This document shows, one piece after another, positions 1-10,806 of a stretch of 64,000 nt of DNA. Source of the DNA: Gorsachius magnificus (lineage: Eukaryota > Chordata > Aves > Pelecaniformes > Ardeidae); contig CM067085.1 of NCBI GenBank assembly GCA_034008185.1, forward strand, positions 75,938,275 through 76,002,274. The letters are read 5' to 3'. The position numbers were made by a program, and so were the translations under genes. The notes beneath the pieces are model-generated. The model was not told where the DNA came from. It ran no database searches and was given only the letters and a program-made list of their open reading frames with translations. How positions within the stretch are numbered: position 1 is the first letter of the stretch; every line of letters starts with the position of its first letter.

Positions 1-570
1 TCGAGCCTTCGGAGAGCGGGGCCACGTGGCCGCTTCCTGCCCCTCCCGCCGCCTCTCGCCCCTGCTGGTGGGCAATTCCCGCTGGCGGCACAGCGAGCGC
101 AGCCTGGCCGCATCTCCTCCTGGGTGGGAGCACGTCTGGCACCAAGGAGTTACTCCGTCAGCTCCCCTGGGCTACCACCTTTCCCGCGGGCTTTCCTGCC
201 TCCTCCCCATCGCAAGCTGGACGCGTACCCGCCCTACGGCCGGGAGCCCGGCGAGGCTCCTGCTGCCACCAAAACGCCGTGCCCACCCCGTGGCAGCGCC
301 ACCGGGAGCTCCGTGGATCACTCGGGCGCGGTGACCGAGCGCCGAGGCCACCTCCCACGAGGGCAGGACACGACGGCAGACGACGCAGTGCACGCTTGGG
401 TTCGCATTCACTGCTGACCAAGGCTGCGTGAGAGCTCCCAGTGAGACCAAAGGATTTATTTCAAGTAATAGTAATTTATCGATAGAAAATTAGATATTAG
501 AAACCTCAAAAAACCCGAAACTCAGATCATTTCTAGAACTTGGAGTATCTTGTAACGACACTGTACCTCT
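1..570. other. Intron, no gene seen
   Basis: GC-rich to about 420, then AT-rich up to the CR1 copy. The overlapping open frames on both strands have no recognisable protein motif. Confidence 0.5.
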
Positions 571-1128
571 GCCCCTCTGCTCTGCTCTGGGGAGACCTCC
601 CCTGGAGCCCCGTGTCCAGCTCGGGAGCCCTCAGCACAAGGAGGACATGGACCTGTTGGAGCGGGGCCAGGGGAGGGCTACTAAAATGCTCCGAGGGCTG
701 GAGCCCCTCTGCTATGGGGCCAGGCTGGGAGAGTTGGGGGTGTTCAGCCTGGAGCAGAGGAGGCTGCGGGCAGAGCTGAGTGCGGCCGGTCAGGGCTCCA
801 AGGGGGCCCAGAGGAAAGGGGGGGACAAGCTTTTTAGTAGGGCCAGCTGGGACAGGACAAGGGGGGATGGTTTTAAACTGAAGCAGGGGAGGTTTAGGCT
901 GGATCTAAGGAAGAAATCCTTTCCAGTGAGGGTGGTGAAACCTTGGCAGGGGTTGCCCAGAGAGGGGCTGGAGGCCCCATCCCTGGGAACATTCCAGGCC
1001 AGGTTGGAGGGGGCTGTGAGCAACCTGATGTGGTTCAAGGTGTCCCTGCTCCTGCAGGGGGGTTGGGCTGGGTGACCTCTGGGGGTCCCTTCCCACCCAA
1101 AACATTCTGTGATTCTATGATTCTATGA
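571..1128 (+). mobile_element. CR1 LINE, 5'-truncated
   Basis: The 3' end is GTCCCTTCCCACCCAAAAC followed by ATTCTGTG and ATTCTATG repeats, the hallmark of avian CR1. Upstream, an open frame from 647 encodes the C-terminal end of CR1 ORF2 ([50 protein letters not shown]), downstream of the reverse-transcriptase core. Only the last ~550 bp of the element is present, so it cannot move by itself. The 5' edge is approximate. Its sequence is close to the copies at 4571, 26132, 30785 and 43625, indicating one subfamily. Confidence 0.92.
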
Positions 1129-4100
1129 CACTTTGCCCTCCCACACCGCTGCTAAGGACCAGAGCCCTCTTTCACTGCAGATGGCAAAGAACATTGCCTG
1201 AAACCAGTGATGGATGGGAGCAACTCATGTCCCAGCACAGATGCCACCACAACCGACTCAGCAGGATCACGCAAGGGGACAGAGTGCCCAAGAATAATTT
1301 TTCAATTTCAATTTTCAAAACCTGTAGCACATTATGTGTGGTGCATTGGTTTGGGTCTGAATCTGCAATGTTTCGCTGGCCCTTGCACTGCACACCCAGC
1401 CGGAGGGAAGCTGGTTTGTTATTTGCAGGTTTTCCTGACACTTCTGCCTTCCTGAACGCCCACCACCAAGCTCCTCAGCCTGACACAGCTTTTGTGTGAC
1501 ATATTCCCGCGGCTTTACATCTTCTGTGAGCTGCAAGAGCCAAAATTAATATGTACTACAAAATGGGAACAGTAAGAAGCTCTGCTGTTTTGTAACTCAT
1601 TGCTGCATTCCTATCTTGCTTTTTCTCTAAGGACGATGTTATCAAGACCACCAAGGAGTGACACTTTATCTCTTGGTGTCCATACCTTCAAATTGAGATC
1701 ATGTGGGTTCAGCTCCTCTACCTCAGCCATGGAAGTAGACGCCTGAAAGTTCCTTCCAGCTGTTTGGGAGAATGGGGCCCTTAGAAAAAGGGACGGTCTC
1801 TGCTTCGACATGCCGGCGGGATGCGCCATCACTGTGCAGGGACACAGGCTACTCAGATTCCTGCCATCACCCAACCTCTTGGCCAACCTCATCTGCCCCG
1901 GTCCTTCAAGATGGCCTTGTGTCAGCAAGGGAAAACGGTGCGCACGGATGAGGGCAATCAGTGCAATGCTTCAAGTGCCGTAGCTTTTGCCAGGAACTGT
2001 TTCTGTGGCAGCCGTGCCACAGCGACGCCTGGTAAATCCATTCCCCTTCAGGAGGATTAAGGCCACACTGCCGAGGCAGCGGCTGTACAGCCGGGGGGGA
2101 ATCCCTGCAGGAGACGCCGATGGAGGCTACCTGCCTAGCTGCTGACTGGCAGGGACGCGCCCTCGTCTCCCACGCTCTGGCCGATCCTTCGTTCCTCGTT
2201 AGGGAATTAGGAAAGTCACGGAGCAGCTGGCAGGGGGGTTTTGCCGAGCGGCAAGCGCTTCGGGTACAGGTTCTTGGTTGCGGAGGGACTGGCGAGAAGC
2301 GCGCGGGCTTTGATGGAGGGAGCCCAGCACGGCCTCGGGCAGCTCTGTCTGATGGGGCAACGAACCTGGGAGCCACAGATGATCCCAACGGCGGGAGGAG
2401 GAAAGGGCCGGAGCTGCCAGGCGCGTTCGGCTGCTGAGGAGAAAAGCTGTCTTGTCGATAGAGGAATGCAATAAGCTGGTTTGGAGTGTCAAACACATGG
2501 CACAACAAACTATCCACAGGACGTGGCAGCACAAGGGAATAAATGTAATCACAAAATAGTCAATAAGATGGAGTGAAAATATCAAATAAGTGCTCTGCGG
2601 GAGACAAATGCGGAAACGCTGTCAGTGCCAGGGAACGATGGGGCCCTCGCTGTCTTCCGCGAGCAAAGCAAGGAAAAATGGTTTGTGTTCGTGTGCAAAA
2701 GTCATGGTGACTGAAAATGAGGAGGGTACAGAAAGCGGCTTTAGAGCCAGGCTCAGGCTGGGACTGCAGCACGATCGGAGCGGCCTCGTATTCCATCAGC
2801 TGCGGCTTGAAGGTGTAACAGCGTCTGCCTGGCCACCAAACAACGGCAGAAGCAGAACAGTGGAAACAACAGAACCTCCACTTGGGGAAGATTTGCAAAT
2901 GGACGTTGACTTTCCTGTTTAATCTGAGCAAATTCCCCAAATTCAGAGAATCTCAAGAAATAGGATCCCTTTATTTTGTGAAAAAAACCTTCAGTATTTA
3001 ATTTATACAGCTAGTTTTAGTTGTACCTTATTTAAGCACACTCATAGAAAAAACGTCAAATCCATTTAAAATTTAAAATATTTTCATCTTAGATGGAAAA
3101 GATCGACTCTGGAAAGGGACGAAAGGCGAGTGTCAACGGACACTGTATTGCTGGTCATGCACAGTGTCCCCGGGGAATTAAAGCGAAGCTTAGGGTCAGA
3201 CCAGGTAAGTTAATTCTGCCCACGGAACTGACGCCGGCTGGGGAGAGTCTGAGGTGGGGGCTGCCCTGCTGCCCTGCCACGGGGCGGGGTGACACCAGCC
3301 CCGCGGGGTGGGTGCAGGCACAGCGGCCGTCACGCGGAATTGGCTGTGCTCCGGCGCACGCAGCGCTGCTCCGGGCAGGGACGGAGGAGACGAAGCCCCT
3401 ATGGACCCCAGCGCCCGCTGCCGTCGGGCACCCCGCAAGGAGAGCAGCCCATGCAGTTCGGAGCGCTACATAGGACCCGAGCCAAGAAGCAGTTATCAGA
3501 GAACCCCTTCTGGACCACAAGTCAACATCCTGGCAGAGAAGGAGGAGGATAAACAAAGCTCCACCGCAGCAATATTTAACTTTCAGAGAGCAAGCAGATA
3601 GAAACGGGGAGGGAGAAAAAAGCTAGGAAAAACCAATTAAAAAAAAAAATCATAAAAATCAACTATCTCAAAAAAAACCCCAAAGAAAGCACAGCCAACC
3701 CAAAAGAGCAGAATGAAGAAGGTTTGGGCAAGACACCCTTCAGAAGCGTAAGTCATCTGAGTGGAGAAAGACAGGGGGAAAAAGCACAAAATCTATCAAG
3801 TTAAATATAAACTCCAGCATTTTGAGAATCAGCTTGCTAAAGACATGAAGGTTGATAATTCCCTTCTGTTGAAATGACCGCAGTGGGAGGTGATGGGCAG
3901 GGGGTAGGCAAGCGAGGTATGACCATGCTGGGCACTGAATGAATGGCTTTCGTTGATGTTCACCACAGAGCAGGTTAGAGAAACTCCCAAATCTGAGGAA
4001 GTTGCTCCATGCCCGTCATCATCTGACGGTGCCTGAGAAGATGCAAATGATGCCGAAGAGAGGGAACTGCCGTACGCTGGCGTTCGCCCCGGAGTGTTTT

Positions 4101-4570
4101 AAAGGAACGCAACCACGACGCTTCTGACCCCGCCGCTGTCACACACCACCCGCCGCTTATGCCAGCCTCAGGGCCAGAGGCAGCCTTGCCACCGGGGCAC
4201 AGCCCTTACAAAGGACTCAGGAGCGGACCCCTGTACGAACAAAATGCAAAGCGGACACGTTTTTACGCCACTGTGAGAGATCCACGCTGCTCTCACGTCC
4301 AGCGGATCACGTGCAGTGGTAGCCTCGCCAGATAGAAAAGTAACGCCACAGAGGGCAGCGAGAAAGCACAGACAGGCAGAGGCCTGGCACGGTGTTATAG
4401 AAGGTAAATCAAATAGATTAGGATTCCTTGTTTAGAAAACAGGTTGGAGGAGCGGGCGCGTCAAGCCTACACAGTCCTGCATGGTACGACGGGTGCACAC
4501 AGCGTGCGTCAGTCTCCGTTTCGTCCTATCTAAGGAGGTACAGGCGTAACCATATAAAAACATTTACAGC
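1129..4570. other. Intron, no gene seen
   Basis: Mixed composition. 2930-3090 and 3600-3720 are AT-rich with short A tracts. The open frames here have no family resemblance and no convincing splice context. Confidence 0.45.
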
Positions 4571-5086
4571 ATAGAATCATAGAATCATAGAACGTTTTGG
4601 GTGGGAAGGGACCCCCAGAGGTCACCCAGCCCAACCCCCCTGCAGGAGCAGGGACACCTTGAACCACATCAGGTTGCTCGCAGCCCCCTCCAACCTGGCC
4701 TGGAATGTTCCCAGGGATGGGGCCTCCACCCCCTCTCTGGGCAACCCCTGCCAGGGTTTCACCACCCTCACTGGAAAGGATTTCTTCCTTAGATCCAGCC
4801 TAAACCTCCCCTGCTTCAGTTTAAAGCCATCCCCCCTTGTCCTGTCCCAGCTGGCCCTACTAAAAAGCTTGTCCCCCCCTTTCCTCTGGGCCCCCTTGAA
4901 GCCCGGCCGCCCAGCTCCCCCAGGCTGAACACCCCCAACTCTCCCAGCCTGGCCCCATAGCAGAGGGGCTCCAGCCCTCGGAGCATTTTAGTAGCCCTCC
5001 TCTGGCCCCGCTCCAACAGGTCCATGTCCTCCTTGTGCTGAGGGCTCCCGAGCTGGACACAGTACTCTAGGTGAGTACTCTAGGTG
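4571..5086 (-). mobile_element. CR1 LINE, 5'-truncated, with internal deletion
   Basis: Begins with ATAGAATC repeats (the element's 3' end, read on the minus strand), then the CR1 3' tail, then the same ORF2 C-terminal coding as the 571-1128 copy in opposite orientation. Compared with that copy it is about 25 bp shorter near 4900-4925, around the GELG/EQRRLR region, which breaks the frame. At the 5' end a 13-bp word, AGTACTCTAGGTG, is repeated in tandem (5061-5086). Confidence 0.92.
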
Positions 5087-7126
5087 AGCAGACAAAAGGA
5101 AACACCTTTCACGCATCATGTTATTAATACGTGGAAAGCACTGCCATGAGATGCCACCGAGGCCAAGCCCATGCCAGCTGGGTCACCCTCCGCTCTGCAG
5201 CTGGCAGCCGCTGCGGGGATGATGGAAGGTCCAGCTCAGAAAGCCAGTTCATTGCTGGCAACTGGGAAGGCAAAGAAGAAATCCTTCATACTTCTCCCTG
5301 TTTGCCATGAATTCCTGCTGGTGATCACTGCTGCAGTCAGGATTTGAGGGTTAGTGGAGCATTTGTCAGCTCAAACAAGGGCGCGTTCTCGTGATGCTGT
5401 CATAATAACAGTAATAGTAACAACGAAATCTGGGAAAGACTGCCTGTTCTTTGCAAAACGTTCTGATTTGTGATGGAACTGCATAGCTGATGGAATGCAA
5501 TAATGCTGAACGTGGTTTTAACAAGTTTCAGGCATCCTCTCAGTGGGCGCTAATTCCACTGCTCCGTCAGGCGCGGGCTCAGCTGATGGGACCCGATGGA
5601 ACCGACACAGCAAGCTGTGCTTCGGAACGTCCCCGGTTCCGTGTTCAGCTGTCTCTTGTCACTAGTTTAGATGATTGCCGGGGCAGGGATTGCATTATAT
5701 AGATATAAAAATTAAAAAAATGTACAGATGCGTGTATATGTATATATAAAAAATAAGAGAAATAAAACCAGCCTGGTCAATCTCACCATTTTTTCCAAGC
5801 ACAGCTCTGGAATATTAATTCTGTGAGCCACGCTCACTTTTTGTAACATGTGAAGAAGTGAATGCTCTTACAAAATGCTTTCCCCCTGCTTTTTGGAAGT
5901 TCTTTCCCTCCTGCTCAGTACGAATTTTATCGCAATGTCATGCCCCCACATGCCACGGTTTGTTACTGGTCTCTTGCTCTCGCATTTCGCTGGGTAAGGC
6001 CCCGCTTCCCGTGAGCCATTCCGCGGTCTGGCTCTCCACAGCTGCTGCTCTGAAGCTTTGGTAACGTTCCGAGCACCACCATCGCTCTGGGTTTCACACT
6101 TCCCATTCACTGCTTACGCAGCTCTGGTTCTCCCAAATAACTTCTCGGTGCAGTGCTAAATTCTAACATTCTGAAATGAATGTTTTGCTTTTAATCAGGG
6201 CAAAACTGTGGACTCTTTTCTTAGAAGCTGCTGGTAACTTCTGTCGAAAGGTTTGGCGCTTTACCCCCATCTGCTTCAATCCTTTCTTCAAAGGCATTTA
6301 AGCCCATGGCTCGGTTCGGGAGGATCCTGGATGCCTGCGTATTTCACACGCGCATGAACGGACGAGCTGATGCTTACGCGCGCCTTCGTGCCCTCTCTTT
6401 CAGCACCGTGTTCTTTTCCACCCAGTCCTGCCCAGGACCAGGCCATGCAGCTGCCAGTGGCCTCCTTTGGATGATAGGAAACGTGCTGGGATAGGGAGTG
6501 CGTGTGCTGGTGATCGGCCGTCAGCTGGGAACGAGCAGATCAACCCCTCAGCTTTGCCCTCGCTTCCCCTTCCAACACGTACCGTCGTTGAGAAGAGTGA
6601 ACCTGGCCTGCCGGCCAACGTCGGGTGAAACTGCCTTTACCAGCCTTCAGATCTTCAGTTATTAAGTGGAAAAATTTGGTCTGAGCTTTTGTAACTGTCT
6701 TAAATGGACAAAAAACTGAGCAAGGAGCTCATCTCACGCGTCAAGCCGAGGTTGTTCTGCATCTCGAGGCAACAAGGATGGATGAGCGGAGGGCTGAGGC
6801 TGCCACGGCCGCAGCAGCACTGCGGATATTCCTGCCCCCCTCTCGCCTCTGTGTGTGCCTTTTGTGTGACGGGTCCTAGCTTGGTCATTCCCTCGCCCCT
6901 TCTCTGCGGTGTCCAGGGATTTGTCTATGGATACAGACACAAGCTACTCACAGCTACCAAGAGCACGGATCATGCATACGTGCAGTCAGCGCTTACATCT
7001 GACACCTTGTCAAATTATCTGCACTGGGTGAGGAAGGAATGACAAACTTTTGCCAGCGTTAATCTTCCTCCAGAGTCACAATACGGGAAGAATTCTAATA
7101 ATGAAACATTATAGAGAACTACTTAC
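5087..7126. other. Intron following the LE1 exon, no gene seen
   Basis: Contains an AT-rich patch with TATATA words at about 5690-5770. The exon for the next LE module was looked for on the minus strand and not found. Confidence 0.45.
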
Positions 7127-7299
7127 AGATATTAGCAGTGCCCTTGGGTATAGGCAGGTAAGAACCAGGGCTCCACGGCCGGCCCTGGTAATTCTTCTTG
7201 CATTTCCCACAGTCTGGGCCCGTTGTGTTATGCTCACACTCACAAAGGAGCCTTTTGTTCTCTTCCTTACAGCCAGTCGCGTGAAGGTTGCACTTACAC
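7127..7299 (-). CDS. NTNG1: NTNG1 exon: first laminin-type EGF (LE1) module of netrin-G1
   Basis: This 173-bp exon begins with one base completing the Arg codon of the laminin N-terminal exon, then encodes [18 protein letters not shown] and [20 protein letters not shown], and ends [13 protein letters not shown] plus one T. Seven cysteines lie inside the exon. The eighth Cys expected for an LE module would be completed by the next exon, from the split T|GN codon. An N-glycosylation sequon (NTT) is present. The acceptor is preceded by a long T tract (complement of the A run at 7320-7334) and ends AAAAACAG. The donor is GTAAGT at 7126-7121, after which the frame reads into a stop. The C-terminal half ([20 protein letters not shown]) is typical NTNG1. 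The middle loop ([10 protein letters not shown]) differs from the mammalian loop I remember, but the Cys spacing is kept. Confidence 0.96.
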
Positions 7300-10017
7300 C
7301 TGTTTTTAAAAGGCAAAAATAAAAAAAAAAAAAGAGTGGGATATTATTTAGACATGGGTTTAAGTTCGGATTAAGTCTTAGTCAAGCATGCCCCGCGGTA
7401 ACGCCGCTGCTCCCGCGTGCCGTGCCCGTGTTACCGCTTTGGCGTGCGTTACGCCGTCGGTCAGACAGCGGTGTAACAGCTTCAGCTCGCCCAGGTTTAA
7501 AGGCGGTAATTTCAACAGGACTCCAAGATGCTGACGAGTCCATTCTCGTTCTCACTAAGGCAGCTCCATGGAGACCGACTAAAGCGTTCATGGTTTTCAC
7601 CACAGACAGGTCTGTGATCTTGCAACAACTCGAGAGTTGCTCCCTACTCCCAGGAACGAAACAAGCCCTCTGCTTATGTGGATCTGGCCCAAATTAAGCC
7701 CCAAATTAAGCCCTGGGAGCCTGAGAAAGGAGAGTTCAGGTCAGCGCGCGCTGCGGTGCCACGCTTCGGCAGGGGGCGGGCTGCTGGACGGTGCTTTCCA
7801 CCCCGGCCCAGCATGCGCCCTCCTGCTCCTTTTCCCGGCTTTACTTTGATACCGCTGTAGTAGCCAAGGGTGAGAGGAGACCTTTTGGTAGGCACGTTTA
7901 GCTTTACTTGGGGAATAACGCCGAACTGAACCCCACAACAGAATCATCAGACGAGCCAGGCTCCGTACCCCAGGATTTCTCCAGGCCATGCCAAGGAACC
8001 CCCCAGGTGCTGGTCCTCACCCTGCTCCCCAGAGCCGCAGAGGTAACCCGCACAGCTCTGCGACTGAAGCGCACATCGTGGGGATGAGAACAAGTACGAA
8101 GGACACTGTTGTGAAGAAATAAAATGATTGCTGGCCAACTTATTTCTGCGAGGATGGAAGAGACCGTGGGAAGATGCACATCCAAGAGGTAGCAGGATAA
8201 CGACTGTAATCCGGGCTAGCGGAGCTCGCTGCAGGGACTGCCCCTCCGGAGCAGGGCTGAGCTGCAAGGGCCAGACCAGCTCAGGAGAGCTGGCAACCAG
8301 AAGACGGCACGGGTTGCTGGCTGCAAGCAGGTCTGCCAAGCAAACGTGCCAGCTCTCGGGAAGCAGAAAAGTTAATTCCGGGCTTTATTCAGTATTTTTT
8401 TAGCCATATGAATATCTCAGGTCTGCGCTGCTGAACAGAATCCAAGCCCAGAAAAGGCACTGCATCTTTTTCTGGAAGTTCTGAGTAAGAGCCTGGTGGT
8501 CTGCTGGGAAGATGGAGCCACTGTGGTGGGGGTAAAGGAATGTGAGTCTGTTCTTTCCTTTGTTTATTTCTGGAAATGCATGTGATCACCCTGTACCCTT
8601 CCCTGAATTTATGTAATGCAGCATAATCTCCCACTGGAAAAAAAAAAAAAAAGATTCCTTTGTGGAATGTGGCCACATCAATAATGAAGGATAAAAAAAC
8701 GCAGTAATAACAAATATAACTTTATATAGGTAGATACATTATTCTTTCATTTGCAAAGCAAGGGCTAACGTTGGATCAGGTTTTTAAGCTTCTTAAATCT
8801 GTAAGTAGCTTTGTGGCTAGAAAAGCCGTTTAACCTGGGCTCGGTGACGGCTGCACCTTAGCCCCTCAGCAGCCAGGGAGTTACAGAAGCCTCTGCAACT
8901 TTATTCTTTACTGTTTAGTTTTTGCCGCTTAATTTGGGAGGAAATTGAATTAGATTCCCACAGGCAGTATGGAAAATGGGGGAAAATAGCTCCTTACTCT
9001 CCCTCAGCTGCATGCGACCTGTCAGCAGCAAACCCCAGGCACGCTTGCTTTGCCCTCTCGGACGCCTCCTCCCGAGCAGTTCGGAGAGGTTGAAATTAAA
9101 GAAGAAAACCGAGTCCACAAGGGCAGCGTAATTCCCTCTCCCACGGGAGCAGGGCTTTCCAAGGCTTGCGGGAGGCGCGCAGGGCGCAGAGCTGCCCGCT
9201 GCTTGCACTAAGCCAGCCCAGCGACAAGCCTGCGCAGGCACTGCGTTTGAATACCGACCTGTCTGTAAGAGCTACTGTCCCCACACGCGAGCGAGCACGT
9301 CTGTATAATCTGATTATTTAAATGGGAACTACTGCCGAGTTAAACGCCAGTCGATACGAACGGGACCCGCAGCATCACTACTGGTCGGTCGCATCTCAGC
9401 CCGCCCCTGGCCGGTGCACTGGCCGGCGGATGCGCACTGTTTTCCTGCTGAAGCCAGGGGGGCAAGGCTAATTCCGTACCGATTTCGGTAACTTTTTGAG
9501 GACTATAATGGAGCAAAGCAGCACAAAAAAATCCATGGTGTGCGCCGAATGCGACACCGGGGAACCCAGGTCTGCGAAGCAGCACGGCCACTGCTCTTTC
9601 CAGGAGATTTTAAGGCGTTGCTGTTTAAGAGACCTCGCGTGGACTCATTTAAAGGCTCGACTGTGCCCCTGGTACTTACTGCGGCGCTCGGAGCAGTGGG
9701 GGTGCAGGCTGGGTGGGCTGCCCCCGCGGGACGGCAACACGCCGTGTGCTGCCGGGGAGGGCCGCGGCGGGTGGGAGCAGCGGGCGCAAGCCCTCACCCT
9801 GCGCGGGGCGGGCACCCGCCGCTGTCCTCGCTGGGGTCCCCCCGCAGACCCCCCCCGGGGCCCAGGAGAGGTGCGGAACGGCCCACCCAAACGTCTACTC
9901 TTGGACGCCAGGCTCCGCTTGAAAAAGCGAGACCTCTCCGGCAACTCCAGCGCAGCGGGTAGCTCGGTGCTGTTCCTACTGCAGCCAGGAGCAAGGAAGG
10001 CCTTTCATGGGTCCTGG
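7300..10017. other. Intron between the two NTNG1 exons, left part
   Basis: The A run at 7320-7334 is the polypyrimidine tract of the LE1 exon when read on the minus strand. Another A run sits at 8638-8653. 9690-9960 is GC- and CpG-rich and open in several frames, which reflects composition rather than coding. Confidence 0.45.
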
Positions 10018-10309
10018 TGTCAGGATTTGACAGGACAAGGGGTAATGGTTTTAAACTGAAGCAGGGTAGGTTTAGACTGGATATAAGGAGGAAATTCTTT
10101 ACAACGAGGGTGGTGAAACCCTGGCAGGGGTTGCCCAGAGAGCTGGTGGAGGCCCCATCCCTGGGAACATTCAAGGCCAGGTTGGATGGGGCTCTGAGCA
10201 ACCTGATCTAGTTAGTGGTGTCCCTGCTCCCTGCAGGGGGGTTGGACTAGATGACCTCTAGGGGTCCCTTCCAACCCAAAACATTCTATGATTCTATGAT
10301 TCTATGATT
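10018..10309 (+). mobile_element. CR1 LINE fragment, 3' end
   Basis: Encodes the last part of CR1 ORF2 ([20 protein letters not shown], then [21 protein letters not shown]) and ends with three ATTCTATG octamers. The tail reads GACTAGATGACCTCTAGGGG, a different subfamily from the 571-1128 copy. It ends exactly where the opposite-strand copy at 10310 begins. Confidence 0.9.
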
Positions 10310-10806
10310 CATGGAATCATGGAATCCCAGGTTGGAAGGCACCTCCAGGATCACCTGGTCCAACCTTTCTGGGCCAGAGCCCAGCCTAGACAAGATGGCC
10401 CAGCACCCCGTCCAGCTGAGGCTTGAAGGTGTCCAATGTGCTGGAGTCACCCCCTTCCCTGGGGAGATCATTCCAAGGGCTGACTGTTCTCATGGGGAAA
10501 AATTTCCCTCTCAAGTCCAGTGTGAATCTCCCCCAGAGCAACTTGTGTCCATTCCCCCTCGTCCTCTCCATGGGACTCCTTGTGACAAGGGAGTCTCCAT
10601 CTTCCCTGTAGCCCCCCCTTAGGCACTGAGACGTGGGGATGAGATCCCCCCTGAGCCTCCTGCGCTCCGGGCTGAACAAACCCAGCTCCCAGCCCACCCC
10701 CATAGTGCTGAGAGGCTTCCCAGCCCTCGGGTCACCTTGGTGGCCCTGCTCTGGGCCCCCTCCAGCCTGCCCACATCTAAAAAGATGGGACCAGAACTGT
10801 ACAGTG
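10310..10806 (-). mobile_element. CR1 LINE, 5'-truncated, third subfamily
   Basis: Starts CATGGAATCATGGAATCCCA and has the tail CACCTCCAGGATCACCTGGT. On the minus strand it encodes an intact-looking CR1 ORF2 C-terminus (RRRLRGDLIPTSQCLRGG; MERTRGNGHKLLWGRFTLDL; SPWNDLPREGGDSSTLDTF). It joins the 10018-10309 copy tail to tail. Confidence 0.9.

Noticed and set aside
647..1075. Open frame that looks like a reverse-transcriptase-related gene
   Set aside because: It is the C-terminal tail of CR1 ORF2 in a 5'-truncated element and lacks the catalytic domain, so it is reported as mobile element sequence only.
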